DNA of 64,000 nt from positions 17,953 through 81,952 of the forward strand of contig CAYVXD010000001.1 in NCBI GenBank assembly GCA_964454265.1. The letters are read 5' to 3'. Numbering within the stretch: the first letter of the stretch is position 1; the number at the start of each line of letters is the position of its first letter. The stretch comes from JAUWMI01 sp964454265. GTDB lineage: Bacteria > Sumerlaeota > Sumerlaeia > MWCT01 > JAUWMI01. The notes under the pieces were generated by a model. It did not search any database. It worked only from the letters and a program-made list of their open reading frames with translations, and was not told where the DNA came from. The position numbers were made by a program, and so were the translations under genes. Positions 18,143 to 25,979 of the stretch are shown piece after piece.

Positions 18143-18774
18143 TCTCCCTCCAGAACTTTCAACGCCTCTTGTCTGGCTGCGGCTCTTCCCTGAGATCTGA
18201 TCAAATAAGGAATATCCATATTCAGAATTTTGTTCAGAATAAGGGATTTCTTTTGAGGATCACTAATTTTTTCCAGGATGAGATCACGCAGCTCGCCGAG
18301 CAGATCAACGTAATCGCCATATGTCTCGTCGAACAACCTCTCCAGGTTCTTGCGGATCCTCTTCGACAATGCTGGACATTTCCCATCGCTCGAGACTGCG
18401 ACCTGGAATCCTCCCCGTTGCACCACTGCAGGAACAATAAAATTGCACAAATCCGGCGCGTCAACAACATTGACCAACAACCGGCGTCGCCTAGCTTCCA
18501 CAGAGATTTCCCGGTTTAAATCCTCATCATCGGTCGCTACAAATACTAGATCAGCCCCATCAATATCGCCTGGCTGATAGCTCCGCTGGTGAAGAGTTAT
18601 TTTCGCCCTTTTGGCGAGGTGCAAAAGCGCGGCGGTAACCTCTGGACTCACCACAGTTATCTGGGCATTGAACGGCAACAGATTGTAGACTTTGCGTTCA
18701 GCAATCTTGCCGCCGCCAACAACCATACATTTAAGGGAGTCAAGTCCCAAGAGTATCGGATAATAGCGTGGCAT
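18136..18774 (-). CDS. Precorrin-2 dehydrogenase / sirohydrochlorin ferrochelatase (CysG N-terminal, Met8-like)
   Basis: 212 residues. It oxidises precorrin-2 with NAD+ and may insert iron to give sirohaem. The Rossmann motif is VVGGGKIAERKVYNLL (about 18-33); the conserved Asp region is NVVDAPDLCNFIVPA; and SSDGKCPALSKRIRK is typical of the family. It lacks the CysG uroporphyrinogen methyltransferase half, as usual for this stand-alone type. First gene of the operon with HemX and hemA; its promoter is at 18837-18864. Confidence 0.92.
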   Translation of the reverse strand: MPRYYPILLGLDSLKCMVVGGGKIAERKVYNLLPFNAQITVVSPEVTAALLHLAKRAKITLHQRSYQPGDIDGADLVFVATDDEDLNREISVEARRRRLLVNVVDAPDLCNFIVPAVVQRGGFQVAVSSDGKCPALSKRIRKNLERLFDETYGDYVDLLGELRDLILEKISDPQKKSLILNKILNMDIPYLIRSQGRAAARQEALKVLEGEW

Positions 18775-18836
18775 AGCAGAATGGAGTAAATCCTTTGAAA
18801 TCTAAGTGATTGGCGTGCCTGAACTTACTGCAGGTG

Positions 18837-18864
18837 ACTCTACAGAATTTGACTGTAATGTCAA
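18837..18864 (-). promoter_or_regulatory. Promoter of the tetrapyrrole operon
   Basis: On the minus strand TTGACA at 18864-18859, 16 bases, TAGAGT at 18842-18837, about 60 bases before the ATG. Confidence 0.5.
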
Positions 18865-18999
18865 TAGTTTTCCTTGCTGTGAACCTGCGGATGCTGTTCC
18901 CTGCGCTTGTCTGCTCCACCTGTGACACGCTCTACTGGTTACCCGCTTGTTTGTCTCTTCGTCGCCTCTCAGAGGCATGTTTTTTCTCGTGATTTCTTC

Positions 19000-19028
19000 T
19001 TGACAAGCCTACTGAATCGCCATACAAA
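19000..19028 (+). promoter_or_regulatory. Promoter of the lysC-threonine block
   Basis: TTGACA at 19000-19005, exactly 17 bases, TACAAA at 19023-19028. It lies about 70 bases before the lysC start. With the minus-strand promoter at 18837-18864 it explains the 326-base divergent gap 18775-19100, in which nothing else is evident. Confidence 0.55.
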
Positions 19029-19100
19029 GAGAAGCTAATTTTTTATGCTGCCAGTCTGTGGTGAATTCTCTACAATGATCTTCATGGGAGGCATTTCACA

Positions 19101-20321
19101 TTGGGTATTGTTGTGCAGAAATTTGGTGGGTCATCCGTGGCGGATGCCAAGAGAATCATAAGTGTAACTCGGAGGGTGATTGCTGAGAAGGATAAGGGAA
19201 ACCGGGTAGTCGTCGTGGTCTCGGCCATGGGGAAAACAACCGACAATCTGCTGGCCCTGGCCTCGCAGATCACAGACAGGCCCGATCCGCGCGAGATTGA
19301 TATGCTCATCTCAACTGGTGAGCAGATTTCCATCTCGTTGCTGGCAATTGCCATTCAATCCATGGGCTATCCGGCAATTTCGTTCACCGGTCCCCAGATC
19401 GGCATTTTGACTGATCAGATTCATCGCAAGGCAAAAATTGTTCACATTAACGACGAGAAGATCAAACGGGCACTGGAGGAGGGAAAGGTTGTCATCGTTG
19501 CCGGTTTTCAGGGGTGCACCCTGGAAAACGAGATCACCACACTGGGCAGGGGCGGCTCAGACACTACTGCCGTTGCCCTGGCGGCCGTGCTCGGGGCCGA
19601 CGTGTGTGATATTTATACGGATGTTGACGGCGTTTATACCACCGACCCGCGCATCGTTAAGAATGCCCGCAAGCTCGACCGTATCTCATACGACGAAATG
19701 TTGGAACTTGCCAGCCAGGGCGCCAAGGTGCTCTATTCTCGCGCCGTGGAATTTGCAAAGAAATACAATGTTCCGGTTCATGTACGGTCTAGCTTTAATG
19801 ACAACCCCGGCACCATGGTAGTGAAGGAGGAGAAAGATATGGAAGATATTGTTGTCAGCGGCGTGGCCTATAACCGCGACGAGGCAAAGATTTCCATACT
19901 CGGCGTGCCCGATCGGCCGGGAATTGCCGCTGAAATATTTGGCAGTCTGGGCGACGCCAATATCATCGTAGATATGATTATTCAGAACGTGGCCGAGAAG
20001 GCACTGAACGATATCTCCTTTACCGTTGGAAAGGATGACTTCAACGAAGCCCTTAATGTCGCCAAGCAGGAATGCAAACGCCTCAAGGCACGGGATGTCG
20101 TCTACGATACAGAGATCGCCAAAGTCTCGGTGGTCGGCGTTGGCATGAAAAGTCATTGTAGCGTGGCAGCCAAGATGTTCAGGGCTCTGGCAAAGAACAA
20201 TATTAATATCGAGATGATCAGCACCTCGGAAATCAAAATCTCGTGCATCATCAATGGCAAAGATCTCGACAAGGCTGTGCAGGCGATTCACGACGAGTTT
20301 GAACTCGAGGTCGCAAAATAA
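19101..20321 (+). CDS. lysC: Aspartate kinase
   Basis: 406 residues; phosphorylates aspartate, entry to lysine, threonine and methionine. It starts with TTG, supported by GGGAGG about nine bases upstream and by the immediate family motif VVQKFGGSSVAD. Further motifs: GRGGSDTTAVALAA (about 152-165) and VDGVYTTDPRIV. Two ACT domains follow (about 265-335 and 340-406: ILGVPDRPGIAAEIF, VVGVGMKSHCSVAAKMF) for threonine/lysine feedback. The stop overlaps the next ATG (TAATG). Confidence 0.97.
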   Translation: MGIVVQKFGGSSVADAKRIISVTRRVIAEKDKGNRVVVVVSAMGKTTDNLLALASQITDRPDPREIDMLISTGEQISISLLAIAIQSMGYPAISFTGPQIGILTDQIHRKAKIVHINDEKIKRALEEGKVVIVAGFQGCTLENEITTLGRGGSDTTAVALAAVLGADVCDIYTDVDGVYTTDPRIVKNARKLDRISYDEMLELASQGAKVLYSRAVEFAKKYNVPVHVRSSFNDNPGTMVVKEEKDMEDIVVSGVAYNRDEAKISILGVPDRPGIAAEIFGSLGDANIIVDMIIQNVAEKALNDISFTVGKDDFNEALNVAKQECKRLKARDVVYDTEIAKVSVVGVGMKSHCSVAAKMFRALAKNNINIEMISTSEIKISCIINGKDLDKAVQAIHDEFELEVAK

Positions 20322-21274
20322 TGCCCAAAAAGGGAAAGCCGGTTGATCTCAAGCGTGTCACGACGTACCCCATCCGTAGCCGCGTGAGTAAACTGGATCA
20401 GTCGTTGCTGGCACGGCTTCCCTCGCCCGATAAGCCTCTGGCCGAGTTTTTCCGCACCTGGCCAAAACTGCTAAAGGCCAAGGAATTCCTCCGCATCGCT
20501 GAGCGCATGGCCCATGCTCACCGGACCGACCGTGCTGTTGTTTGGATGATGGGCGCACATCCGATCAAGTGCGGCCTCTCGCCTCTGATTGTTGATCTGA
20601 TTAAGCGTAAGGTCATCACCTGTGTTGCCATGAATGGCGGTGCTGCTATCCACGACTTCGAACTCGCCTTCTTCGGCCACACGAGCGAAGACGTCGACCG
20701 CGGCCTCGAAGACGGTTCCTTTGGCATGGCCCAGGAAACCGGTGAAGGCATGAACAACATCATCAACGAAGGCGTGCGCCGCGGTTACGGCATTGGCGAG
20801 GCACTTGGGCAGAGCATCCTGCGCCGTGGCGCTAAATTCCAGGAACTCAGCATCCTCTGCCAGGGTTTCAAAGACAACCTTCCGGTAACCGTCCACATTG
20901 CCTTGGGCACTGATATCATTCATCAGCATCCAAACGTGGATGGCGTGGCGCTTGGCAAGGGTGGTATTCTGGATTTTCGGATCCTGGCAGGTCAGCTGCC
21001 GGGCTTAAACGATGGTGGGGTAGTGATCAATTGCGGCTCGGCTGTGATTATGCCCGAGGTCTTCTTGAAGGCCCTGACAATCGCCCGCAACCTTGGCAAT
21101 AAGGTAAAAGACTTCACCGCTGTGAACCTGGATATGATCGAGCACTACCGACCTATGGCTAATGTCCTCACCCGGCCAACCAGCCTTGGCGGCGAAGCCT
21201 ATTCAATCGTAGGGCATCACGAGATCATACTTCCGCTTTTGTACTCAGCGATTCTCACTCAACTCAAGTCTTGA
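20321..21274 (+). CDS. Deoxyhypusine synthase-like protein
   Basis: 317 residues in the deoxyhypusine synthase (DHS) family: GAHPIKCGLSPLIVDLIKR, TCVAMNGGAAIHDFELAFFG and VINCGSAVIMPEVFLKALTIARN match NAD-binding regions. DHS joins a butylamine group from spermidine to eIF5A; bacteria have no eIF5A and their homologues often act on other polyamine substrates or are uncharacterised. By eye, the region aligning with the catalytic-lysine motif of eukaryotic DHS (SWGK) reads SLGG here (288-291), so the classical enamine/imine chemistry is doubtful. It is translationally coupled to lysC (TAATG) and lies before thrC, so a role linked to aspartate-family metabolism is possible but unproven. Confidence 0.85.
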   Translation: MPKKGKPVDLKRVTTYPIRSRVSKLDQSLLARLPSPDKPLAEFFRTWPKLLKAKEFLRIAERMAHAHRTDRAVVWMMGAHPIKCGLSPLIVDLIKRKVITCVAMNGGAAIHDFELAFFGHTSEDVDRGLEDGSFGMAQETGEGMNNIINEGVRRGYGIGEALGQSILRRGAKFQELSILCQGFKDNLPVTVHIALGTDIIHQHPNVDGVALGKGGILDFRILAGQLPGLNDGGVVINCGSAVIMPEVFLKALTIARNLGNKVKDFTAVNLDMIEHYRPMANVLTRPTSLGGEAYSIVGHHEIILPLLYSAILTQLKS

Positions 21275-21353
21275 TATCCGATACCCGTTCTGTGTACTGA
21301 TTAGATGTGGATTAACACAGGCAGAGTAGTGGGAAATCACAGACTGGGTTATA

Positions 21354-21414
21354 ACGGGCAGGCGTTCAGCAATACGCGAACTTGCGCTGCAGAGCCATCT
21401 TTGGCACTGCCCGT
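21354..21414 (+). ncRNA. Possible structured leader before thrC
   Basis: A perfect 8-bp outer stem ACGGGCAG/CTGCCCGT (21354-21361 with 21407-21414) encloses two smaller hairpins (21362-21365 with 21374-21377; 21394-21397 with 21402-21405). It lies in the 245-base gap between the DHS-like gene and thrC. It fits no riboswitch class I know; covariation would be required to believe it. Confidence 0.25.
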
Positions 21415-21519
21415 CCTTAGGAGCCGCAAAATTTGCCTTGCAAAAATCAACCGGAATTGTGATAGATAAATATGGAGTCGGTTGAGTATTATTAAATTTG
21501 TGCGCACGGGCTCGGCCTG

Positions 21520-22818
21520 ATGAACATTACGCTTCAATGCATTGATTGTGGAAAGCAGTACGATCCGCTGGAGCTTCGCTACACGTGCGATTGCGGCGGC
21601 CTGCTCGACGCGATTCATGATCTCGACCGCCTGAAATCCTTGCCTCTTAAACAGCTCTTCGACGAGCGCTGGAACTCGCGCTCGTTTCCCTACAACTCCG
21701 GGGTCTGGCGCTATAGGGAACTCATTATTCCTGTTGATGATCAGTTCATAGTATCTAAACCGGAAGGGAACACCAATCTGTATCCCGCCGGAAAGGCGGG
21801 TGAGTATGCTGGCCTGCGCCGCATGTTTCTCAAACATGAAGGTGAGAATCCCACCAGTTCATTTAAAGATCGTGGGATGACCTGCGGTATCACTATGGCA
21901 CGGCTACTGCACGCCGACACTGTCGCCTGTGCCTCCACTGGCAACACCTCTGCCTCTATGACCGCCTACGCGGCCCTCGCTGGCATGCGGGCCATCATCT
22001 TCATCCCCGAAGGCAAGATCAGCTACGGCAAGCTAACCCAGGCCCTGGCGTACGGCGGGAAAACGTTCCAGATTCAGGGCAATTTTGACGACGCCATGGC
22101 CCTCGTGGTGGAGGTCTGTAAGGAACTTAATATCTACCTTCTTAACTCCATCAACCCGTTCCGCATTGAAGGCCAGAAAGCAATTGGCTTTGAGGTGCTT
22201 CAGCAGCTCAACTGGCAGATGCCAGACTGGTTCGTGCTGCCAGGGGGAAACCTGGGCAACAACAGTGCGCTGTCTAAAGGGCTGAAGGAGCTTTTCGACA
22301 TTGGCCTTATTACTAAGATTCCGCGCATTGCTGTAATTCAGGCCGAAGGCGCCAACCCTCTTTACAAAATGTGGAAAGAGAAAACTGCTTTCAAACCGGT
22401 CAGGCAACCCGAGACCATTGCAACCGCCATCAAAATCGGGAATCCCATCTCGTGGAAAAAGGCCATGCGAGGCATTGAGTGGAGCAACGGCGTTGTTGAG
22501 CAGGTCTCGGAGCAGGAAATCATGGATGCCAAAGCGTGGGTGGATGCCGTGGGAATTGGTGCTGAGCCTGCTTCTTGCTGCTCCATTGCTGGCGCTAAAA
22601 AGCTAGTTGAAAAGGGCGTGATCCATCCTGATGAACTGGTCATTGGTATTCTAACCGGTCATCTGCTCAAGGATCCTGAAGCCGTAATTCGCTACCACAC
22701 GGGTGACCTCAAGTCGCTAGGGATTGAGTCGAGGTATGCGAATGCGCCGATTCGGATTGAACCTACACTTGATGCGGTGAGGGAGGCGCTCTATGAAGTA
22801 CGTCGTGTTTCTCGCTGA
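21520..22818 (+). CDS. thrC: Threonine synthase
   Basis: 432 residues, PLP fold type II; converts O-phosphohomoserine to threonine. The N-terminus carries a small Cys motif (CIDCGKQYD ... YTCDCGGLL) as in the group with a zinc-ribbon-like lead. The PLP lysine is in NPTSSFKDRGMT (about 117), the phosphate loop in ASTGNTSASM, and LPGGNLGNNSAL near 244. The end overlaps the next gene by 26 bases. Confidence 0.95.
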   Translation: MNITLQCIDCGKQYDPLELRYTCDCGGLLDAIHDLDRLKSLPLKQLFDERWNSRSFPYNSGVWRYRELIIPVDDQFIVSKPEGNTNLYPAGKAGEYAGLRRMFLKHEGENPTSSFKDRGMTCGITMARLLHADTVACASTGNTSASMTAYAALAGMRAIIFIPEGKISYGKLTQALAYGGKTFQIQGNFDDAMALVVEVCKELNIYLLNSINPFRIEGQKAIGFEVLQQLNWQMPDWFVLPGGNLGNNSALSKGLKELFDIGLITKIPRIAVIQAEGANPLYKMWKEKTAFKPVRQPETIATAIKIGNPISWKKAMRGIEWSNGVVEQVSEQEIMDAKAWVDAVGIGAEPASCCSIAGAKKLVEKGVIHPDELVIGILTGHLLKDPEAVIRYHTGDLKSLGIESRYANAPIRIEPTLDAVREALYEVRRVSR

Positions 22819-23998
22819 CGGAATGGCTGACGAGCCACTCCCGGAGCTCTCAAACAAAACACCACTTATGGTCGCTCGTACGCCTCACCTTGATCGCCTG
22901 GCGCGTAACGGCCGATGCGGAACACTCCTCACCTTGCCCGAAGGCTTTCCCACCAGCTCAGACGTTGCGAACCTCTCAGTGCTCGGCTACGACCTTGCAT
23001 CCTGCTATACGGGTCGCGGCCCTCTTGAAGCAATCAGCCAGGGCATTAAACTCGGCCCTCATGATGTCGCATTCCGCTGTAACCTGATCACTGCGAAGGA
23101 CGGCGTCCTTGACGAATACTCGGGCGGGCACATCAGTAGCGAGGAAGCGTGCGAACTCATACATGCCCTGGACGAAAAATTTGGCACTCCCAAAATCCGC
23201 TTCCATCCGGGCGTTAGTTATCGGAACATTCTGATTCTTTCTGGCGAGGAGTTTTCTGACCAACTTGAATACCACAAGCCCGATAGCTCCCACGGTATGG
23301 CGATTCGCTCGATCTTGCTTGCGCCGAAGGAGCCAGATGCGAAAGCGACCGCAGAGCTCCTCAATCAGATGACTCTCGATTCGGAAGATTTGCTCAGCAG
23401 CCATCCAGTTAACAAGAAACGCGTTTCCGAGGGAAAGAAACCTGCTAATATGATCTGGCTATGGAGCCCGGGTAAAAAGCCTGAGCTCGAAGCCTTTCAC
23501 CGCAAGTACGGCCGCCACGGTGCCATTATCTCGGCCGTTGACGTCATCTTTGGCATTGGTATTGCTGCTGGCATGAAGATCATCAAAGTGCCAGGCGCAA
23601 CCGGCTATATTGATACGAATTACGAAGGGAAAGCTGATGCTGCGCTTAAGGCACTCCAACGCGTGGACTTTGTGTATGTGCACGTTGAAGCGATTGACGA
23701 AGTCAGCCACCTTGGTAAGCTTGACCTTAAGCTGCAGGCGATCAAAGACTTCGACCGCCGAGTGTTAGGCCATTTCCTCGAACGCTGCCCACCCGGTGTG
23801 ACTGTTGCTGTTCTGCCCGACCATCCTGTGCCCCTCAAACTCCGCAAGCACACCCGCACACCCGTGCCATTTGCCATCTACAAACCCGGAACAACGCCTG
23901 ACATGGTTGCTGAGTTTAATGAGTATTCCTGCCACGAAGGGAGTCTCGGCGAGCTCAAAGGCGATGGCTTTATGAAAGCTCTCTTCCGTACCGCATGA
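22793..23998 (+). CDS. apgM: ApgM-family phosphoglycerate mutase-like enzyme, candidate alternative homoserine kinase
   Basis: 401 residues of the archaeal-type cofactor-independent phosphoglycerate mutase family (alkaline phosphatase superfamily). Metal and nucleophile motifs: FLADGMADEPL (metal Asp), FPTSSDVANLSVLGYD (nucleophile Ser), YVHVEAIDEVSHLG, and VAVLPDHPVPL near the C-terminus. Members lying next to thrC have been proposed, and in some bacteria shown, to act as homoserine kinases. The 26-base overlap with thrC favours that reading over glycolysis, but a GHMP homoserine kinase also lies at 24984. Both functions remain open. Confidence 0.85.
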   Translation: MKYVVFLADGMADEPLPELSNKTPLMVARTPHLDRLARNGRCGTLLTLPEGFPTSSDVANLSVLGYDLASCYTGRGPLEAISQGIKLGPHDVAFRCNLITAKDGVLDEYSGGHISSEEACELIHALDEKFGTPKIRFHPGVSYRNILILSGEEFSDQLEYHKPDSSHGMAIRSILLAPKEPDAKATAELLNQMTLDSEDLLSSHPVNKKRVSEGKKPANMIWLWSPGKKPELEAFHRKYGRHGAIISAVDVIFGIGIAAGMKIIKVPGATGYIDTNYEGKADAALKALQRVDFVYVHVEAIDEVSHLGKLDLKLQAIKDFDRRVLGHFLERCPPGVTVAVLPDHPVPLKLRKHTRTPVPFAIYKPGTTPDMVAEFNEYSCHEGSLGELKGDGFMKALFRTA

Positions 23999-24382
23999 TG
24001 TTGACACCCGCCTTGTAAACCCTAGCGAACTCTGAAAATGACCTGATCTGAATCCTGCTGGCACGAAATAGAATTTATGGCGTAGCCACTGCTGGAACGA
24101 CGAAATATTTTCTCCGAGCATCAGCTATCGTATCATAAAACTTCTATCAAGCGGACAGCAACCACAGCGAATTTTTCCAAGGAGCCCTTTATTCAAATTC
24201 CTGCCAGGTCTATAACCCTTTCCGGCCTTGCACCATGCCTGAACAAGGCAACTGTGCGGCAGTGTTTGGTCACCCCTCAAGCCGTCTGAGTGTAATGAAA
24301 AAGCATTGACTTTTCATGGGGTTTCTCCTATCAAGAGACTTCTTAAATTTCAGAGTTGATTTTTTTACCTTATGGCACTGAA
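23999..24382 (+). other. Gene-free stretch before hisH
   Basis: 384 bases. It holds the hisH promoter (24306-24334) and a modest inverted repeat GCCTTG/CAAGGC (24225-24230 with 24244-24249, 13-base loop). I see no coding frame and no convincing terminator after the ApgM-like gene. Confidence 0.5.
24306..24334 (+). promoter_or_regulatory. Promoter of hisH-thrB
   Basis: TTGACT at 24306-24311, 17 bases, TATCAA at 24329-24334, about 50 bases before the hisH ATG. Confidence 0.5.
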
Positions 24383-24997
24383 ATGAGCATCGTTATTATA
24401 GATTATGGGATGGGGAATCTGCGCAGTGTGGAGAAGGCGTTTGTGCGCCTGGGGTTTACGGTGGAGATTACGTCTGACCCGGACGCTATCAATCGCGCAG
24501 AAAAGATTGTAGTACCCGGTGTTGGCGCTTTTGGCGACGCCATGCGCGAGTTGCGCGAGCGCGGTCTAATCGAGCCTCTTCTGTGCGCAATCACTGATCA
24601 GCGTCCCTTTCTTGGCATCTGCCTTGGCTTGCAGGTGCTCTTTGAAGGAAGCGAAGAAGCCCCAAATGTCCCAGGACTTGGCGTGATCCCAGGTCTCGTG
24701 AAGCGCCTTCAGACCGACCTTAAGGTGCCCCATATGGGCTGGAATACGCTTCATGTTATTCGCCGTCCCCCGATCCTTGACGGCATTTCCGACAGCGCCT
24801 ACGTCTATTTTGTCCATTCCTACTACGTTGAGCCGATGGATGGCTCCGTCACTGCAACCACAACAGACTATGGCATTTCGTTCACCTCGATGATCTGGAG
24901 GGGCAACCTTTTTGCCACTCAGTTCCACCCCGAGAAGAGCCAGGCAGTGGGGTTAGAGATTCTAAAAAAGTTCGGAGAATATCGTGGCGAAACCTGA
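24383..24997 (+). CDS. hisH: Imidazole glycerol phosphate synthase, glutamine amidotransferase subunit
   Basis: 204 residues; supplies ammonia from glutamine to HisF in histidine synthesis. The start at 24383 gives the canonical MSIVIIDYGMGNLRSVEKAF. The class I amidotransferase nucleophile is in GICLGLQVLF (about Cys 80), and the His-Glu pair is in TQFHPEKSQAV. HMGWN and YFVHSYYV are HisH-specific. No other his gene is in the window; it overlaps thrB by 14 bases, an unusual partnership. Confidence 0.93.
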   Translation: MSIVIIDYGMGNLRSVEKAFVRLGFTVEITSDPDAINRAEKIVVPGVGAFGDAMRELRERGLIEPLLCAITDQRPFLGICLGLQVLFEGSEEAPNVPGLGVIPGLVKRLQTDLKVPHMGWNTLHVIRRPPILDGISDSAYVYFVHSYYVEPMDGSVTATTTDYGISFTSMIWRGNLFATQFHPEKSQAVGLEILKKFGEYRGET

Positions 24998-25919
24998 TCA
25001 AACGGGCATCAGAATCAAAGTACCCGCATCTACCACAAATCTTGGGCCAGGCTATGATTGCCTAGGCCTTGCTCTGAAACTTTACAATTATATTGAATTC
25101 GAGCGGCTGCCGCGCGGAAAAACGCAGCTCATCTGGCAAGGCGAACAAAATGACGCCATGCGTCCGCATGTTGAGAAGCTCGTACTGCGAGCAGCAAGAG
25201 AGATATTTGATTTGTGCGGAGTTAGTGCTCCAGGCTTGAGAATTACCTTGAAGCTCAATATCCCCATTGCACGAGGGCTTGGCAGTAGTGCAACCGCCAT
25301 TATCGCCGGCATGGTCGCAGCGAATGAATTATGTGGCAGTCGGATTTCCCGAGAAAAGCTTCTGGTACAGAGCGCAAAGTTTGAAGGGCATCCTGACAAC
25401 GTCACGGCTTGCTTTCTGGGTGGTTTAACTGCTTCAACGTTTAGTGGAGATGGTCTTGCGATCAGGAAGTATCGACTCAGAAGTGCGCTCAAAGTGGTTG
25501 TTGTTGTCCCCTCCTATGGTCTGGAAACCAGAAAGGCGCGCGCGGTGATTCCGAAGCACGTGAAGCACCGTGACGCAGTGTTTAACCTCAGCCGCGTTCC
25601 TCTGGTGATTGATCGCCTGGTTACGGGCGAATTATCTGACCTTCAGCGCTTGATGCAGGATCGCCTCCACCAGCCTTATCGTAAACCGTTGATTAAAGGT
25701 TATGACCAGATTGTCAGAGCCGGCCTGAATGCAGGTGCGGGTGCAGTAGTACTCAGCGGCGCAGGCCCTTCCATGGTCGCTTTTTGCACCTCCAATGTTG
25801 AACAGGTTGCCACGTCCATGGGGGAGATTCTGAGCACCCTTAACATATCAAACTACGTCTTGATTCTCTCGCCGGATAATCGCGGAACCGTTGTCGAACA
25901 CTTTGACCGTATCTCATAG
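24984..25919 (+). CDS. thrB: Homoserine kinase (GHMP family)
   Basis: 311 residues; phosphorylates homoserine with ATP. GHMP motifs: VPASTTNLGPGYDCLGLAL (motif 1), the ATP loop IARGLGSSATAIIAG (about 93-107), and GAVVLSGAGPSMVAFC (motif 3). It starts inside hisH, so the two are co-translated. Together with thrC and the ApgM-like gene it completes a threonine set. Confidence 0.93.
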   Translation: MAKPDQTGIRIKVPASTTNLGPGYDCLGLALKLYNYIEFERLPRGKTQLIWQGEQNDAMRPHVEKLVLRAAREIFDLCGVSAPGLRITLKLNIPIARGLGSSATAIIAGMVAANELCGSRISREKLLVQSAKFEGHPDNVTACFLGGLTASTFSGDGLAIRKYRLRSALKVVVVVPSYGLETRKARAVIPKHVKHRDAVFNLSRVPLVIDRLVTGELSDLQRLMQDRLHQPYRKPLIKGYDQIVRAGLNAGAGAVVLSGAGPSMVAFCTSNVEQVATSMGEILSTLNISNYVLILSPDNRGTVVEHFDRIS

Positions 25920-25979
25920 ACTTTTTACATTATCAACTCCCTTCGAAACGTCAGTGGGGCAGGGCCTGGAGCATGTGTA

